The notes under the pieces are model-generated. The model was not told the origin of the DNA and made no database searches. It saw only the letters and a list, made by a program, of their open reading frames with translations. From the NCBI RefSeq assembly GCF_947172395.1, contig NC_069093.1, positions 8,095,561-8,159,560 of the forward strand: a stretch of 64,000 bases of DNA, in the 5' to 3' direction. The stretch's first letter is position 1. Every line of letters begins with the position of its first letter. Positions 63,238 through 64,000 of the stretch are shown one piece after another. A program made the position numbers and the translations under genes. The stretch comes from Bicyclus anynana (taxonomy: Eukaryota; Arthropoda; Insecta; Lepidoptera; Nymphalidae).

Positions 63238-64000
63238 TTAATCTATATTTATAAAAGATAATTATGGTTAATTATTTATTACCGTTTACAAAACTAGAAC
63301 GACTGAATGACAAAGTGGTGTTCACGATTCGTAAGTGGGGTCCACGAAAATTTATCTGGTTTCATAGTATATGAATTTACTAGTAGACGCCGCGTGATTC
63401 CCGTTCCCGTTGGAATACAGGGATAAAATATAGCCTATAGCCTTCCTCGATAAATGGGCTATTTTACACTGAAAGAATTTTTCAAATCGGACCAGTAGTT
63501 CCTAAGATTAGCGCGTTCAATCAAACAAACAAACAAACAAACTGTTCAGCTTTATAATATTAGTATAGATTGCTTCCTTGTGCTGTAAATAGATATCAAA
63601 AATTAATGTTGGATAAACAACTTTTCCCTGGACAATTTTACTTAGCCACTCACAGGAAAATCAATTAAATTAGACGAAAATTTCCATAGGAAATCTCACA
63701 TTTTTTGTCGAGTTTTGGATAGAAATTCAGCAGAAGGTCCACCAGTTAAATTAGAAAGTGGACTATGAGAAAAAAAAGTTTAGGAACCTCTGGTCTAGCC
63801 TCTGGGCTCTTCGAACATTGGGAGAAAAAGAAGCCTTATGTTGCTTATTGTGCTGATAATCCTATAGTCCGGTAAATTTAGACATTCGAAGTTACATAAG
63901 TTGAGACATAGGCTATATAAATTTTATAAAAAAAATTATATTATGGAATTTAAACCTCAGTTTCTAACATCAAAAAAAATAAACTGAGACTATCGTCATT
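63238..64000 (-). other. Gene 2 5' flank or 5' UTR intron
   Basis: An acceptor at 63243-63244 (sense ataaatatag) suggests this is intron sequence. It contains a Helitron at 63380-63569. No upstream exon or promoter motif is clear. Confidence 0.5.
63380..63569 (-). mobile_element. Helitron-like element (H1)
   Basis: ctagtagacgccgcgtgatt ... ataatattagtatag, inverted; includes (caaa)n at 63520-63541. Confidence 0.75.

Noticed and set aside
1..64000. A new defence, toxin or biosynthetic system
   Set aside because: Both intact genes are ordinary ABCA transporters and the rest is repeats and pseudogene fragments; nothing supports another system.

Overview
The window is nuclear DNA of an insect, very probably a moth or butterfly. 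The reasons are AT-rich introns packed with tRNA-headed SINEs, Helitron-like elements with TCTATA...CTAG ends, RTE-like LINE tails and many short inverted-repeat elements, all of types I know from Lepidoptera. The species cannot be named from the sequence. There is no bacterial, viral or CRISPR content.

Only two intact protein genes are present. Both are full-length ABCA-subfamily (ABCA3-like) ABC transporters and they converge tail to tail. Gene 1 is on the + strand, coding from 58 to 37185, with 30 coding exons and 1712 residues. Gene 2 is on the - strand, coding from 63237 down to 44234, with 30 coding exons and 1735 residues. I joined every exon by hand at GT/AG sites. Both coding sums (5139 and 5208 nt) are multiples of three and run ATG to stop without an internal stop. 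Each protein has the ABCA layout: TM1, ectodomain 1, a TM bundle, NBD1, a linker, TM7, ectodomain 2, a TM bundle and NBD2. Thirteen homologous exon pairs have the same length and phase, so the locus is an old inverted duplication. One intron was gained or lost in each copy. In both genes a splice acceptor lies 5 to 12 nt before the ATG, so a 5' UTR intron is likely and the promoters lie outside or at the edge of the window.

Layout: 1-37185 is gene 1, with large repeat-filled introns. 37186-44233 is a gene-free AT-rich spacer between the two stop codons, with a piggyBac-like MITE, a Helitron and a SINE. 44234-63237 is gene 2, with shorter introns. 63238-64000 is its 5' flank or 5' intron.

The most interesting points are: degenerate tandem copies of the NBD1 Q-loop exon (20655-21482) plus an isolated remnant of the same exon type at 17234; a truncated retrocopy of eIF3k lying inside a LINE copy (31237-31458); long near-perfect inverted repeats close to splice sites (29373-29604, 30761-30815); independent-looking insertions of the same SINE just upstream of the last exon of both paralogs; a LINE insertion whose target duplication overlaps a splice donor; and nested transposons that define element ends. 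I see no evidence of a new defence or biosynthetic system.
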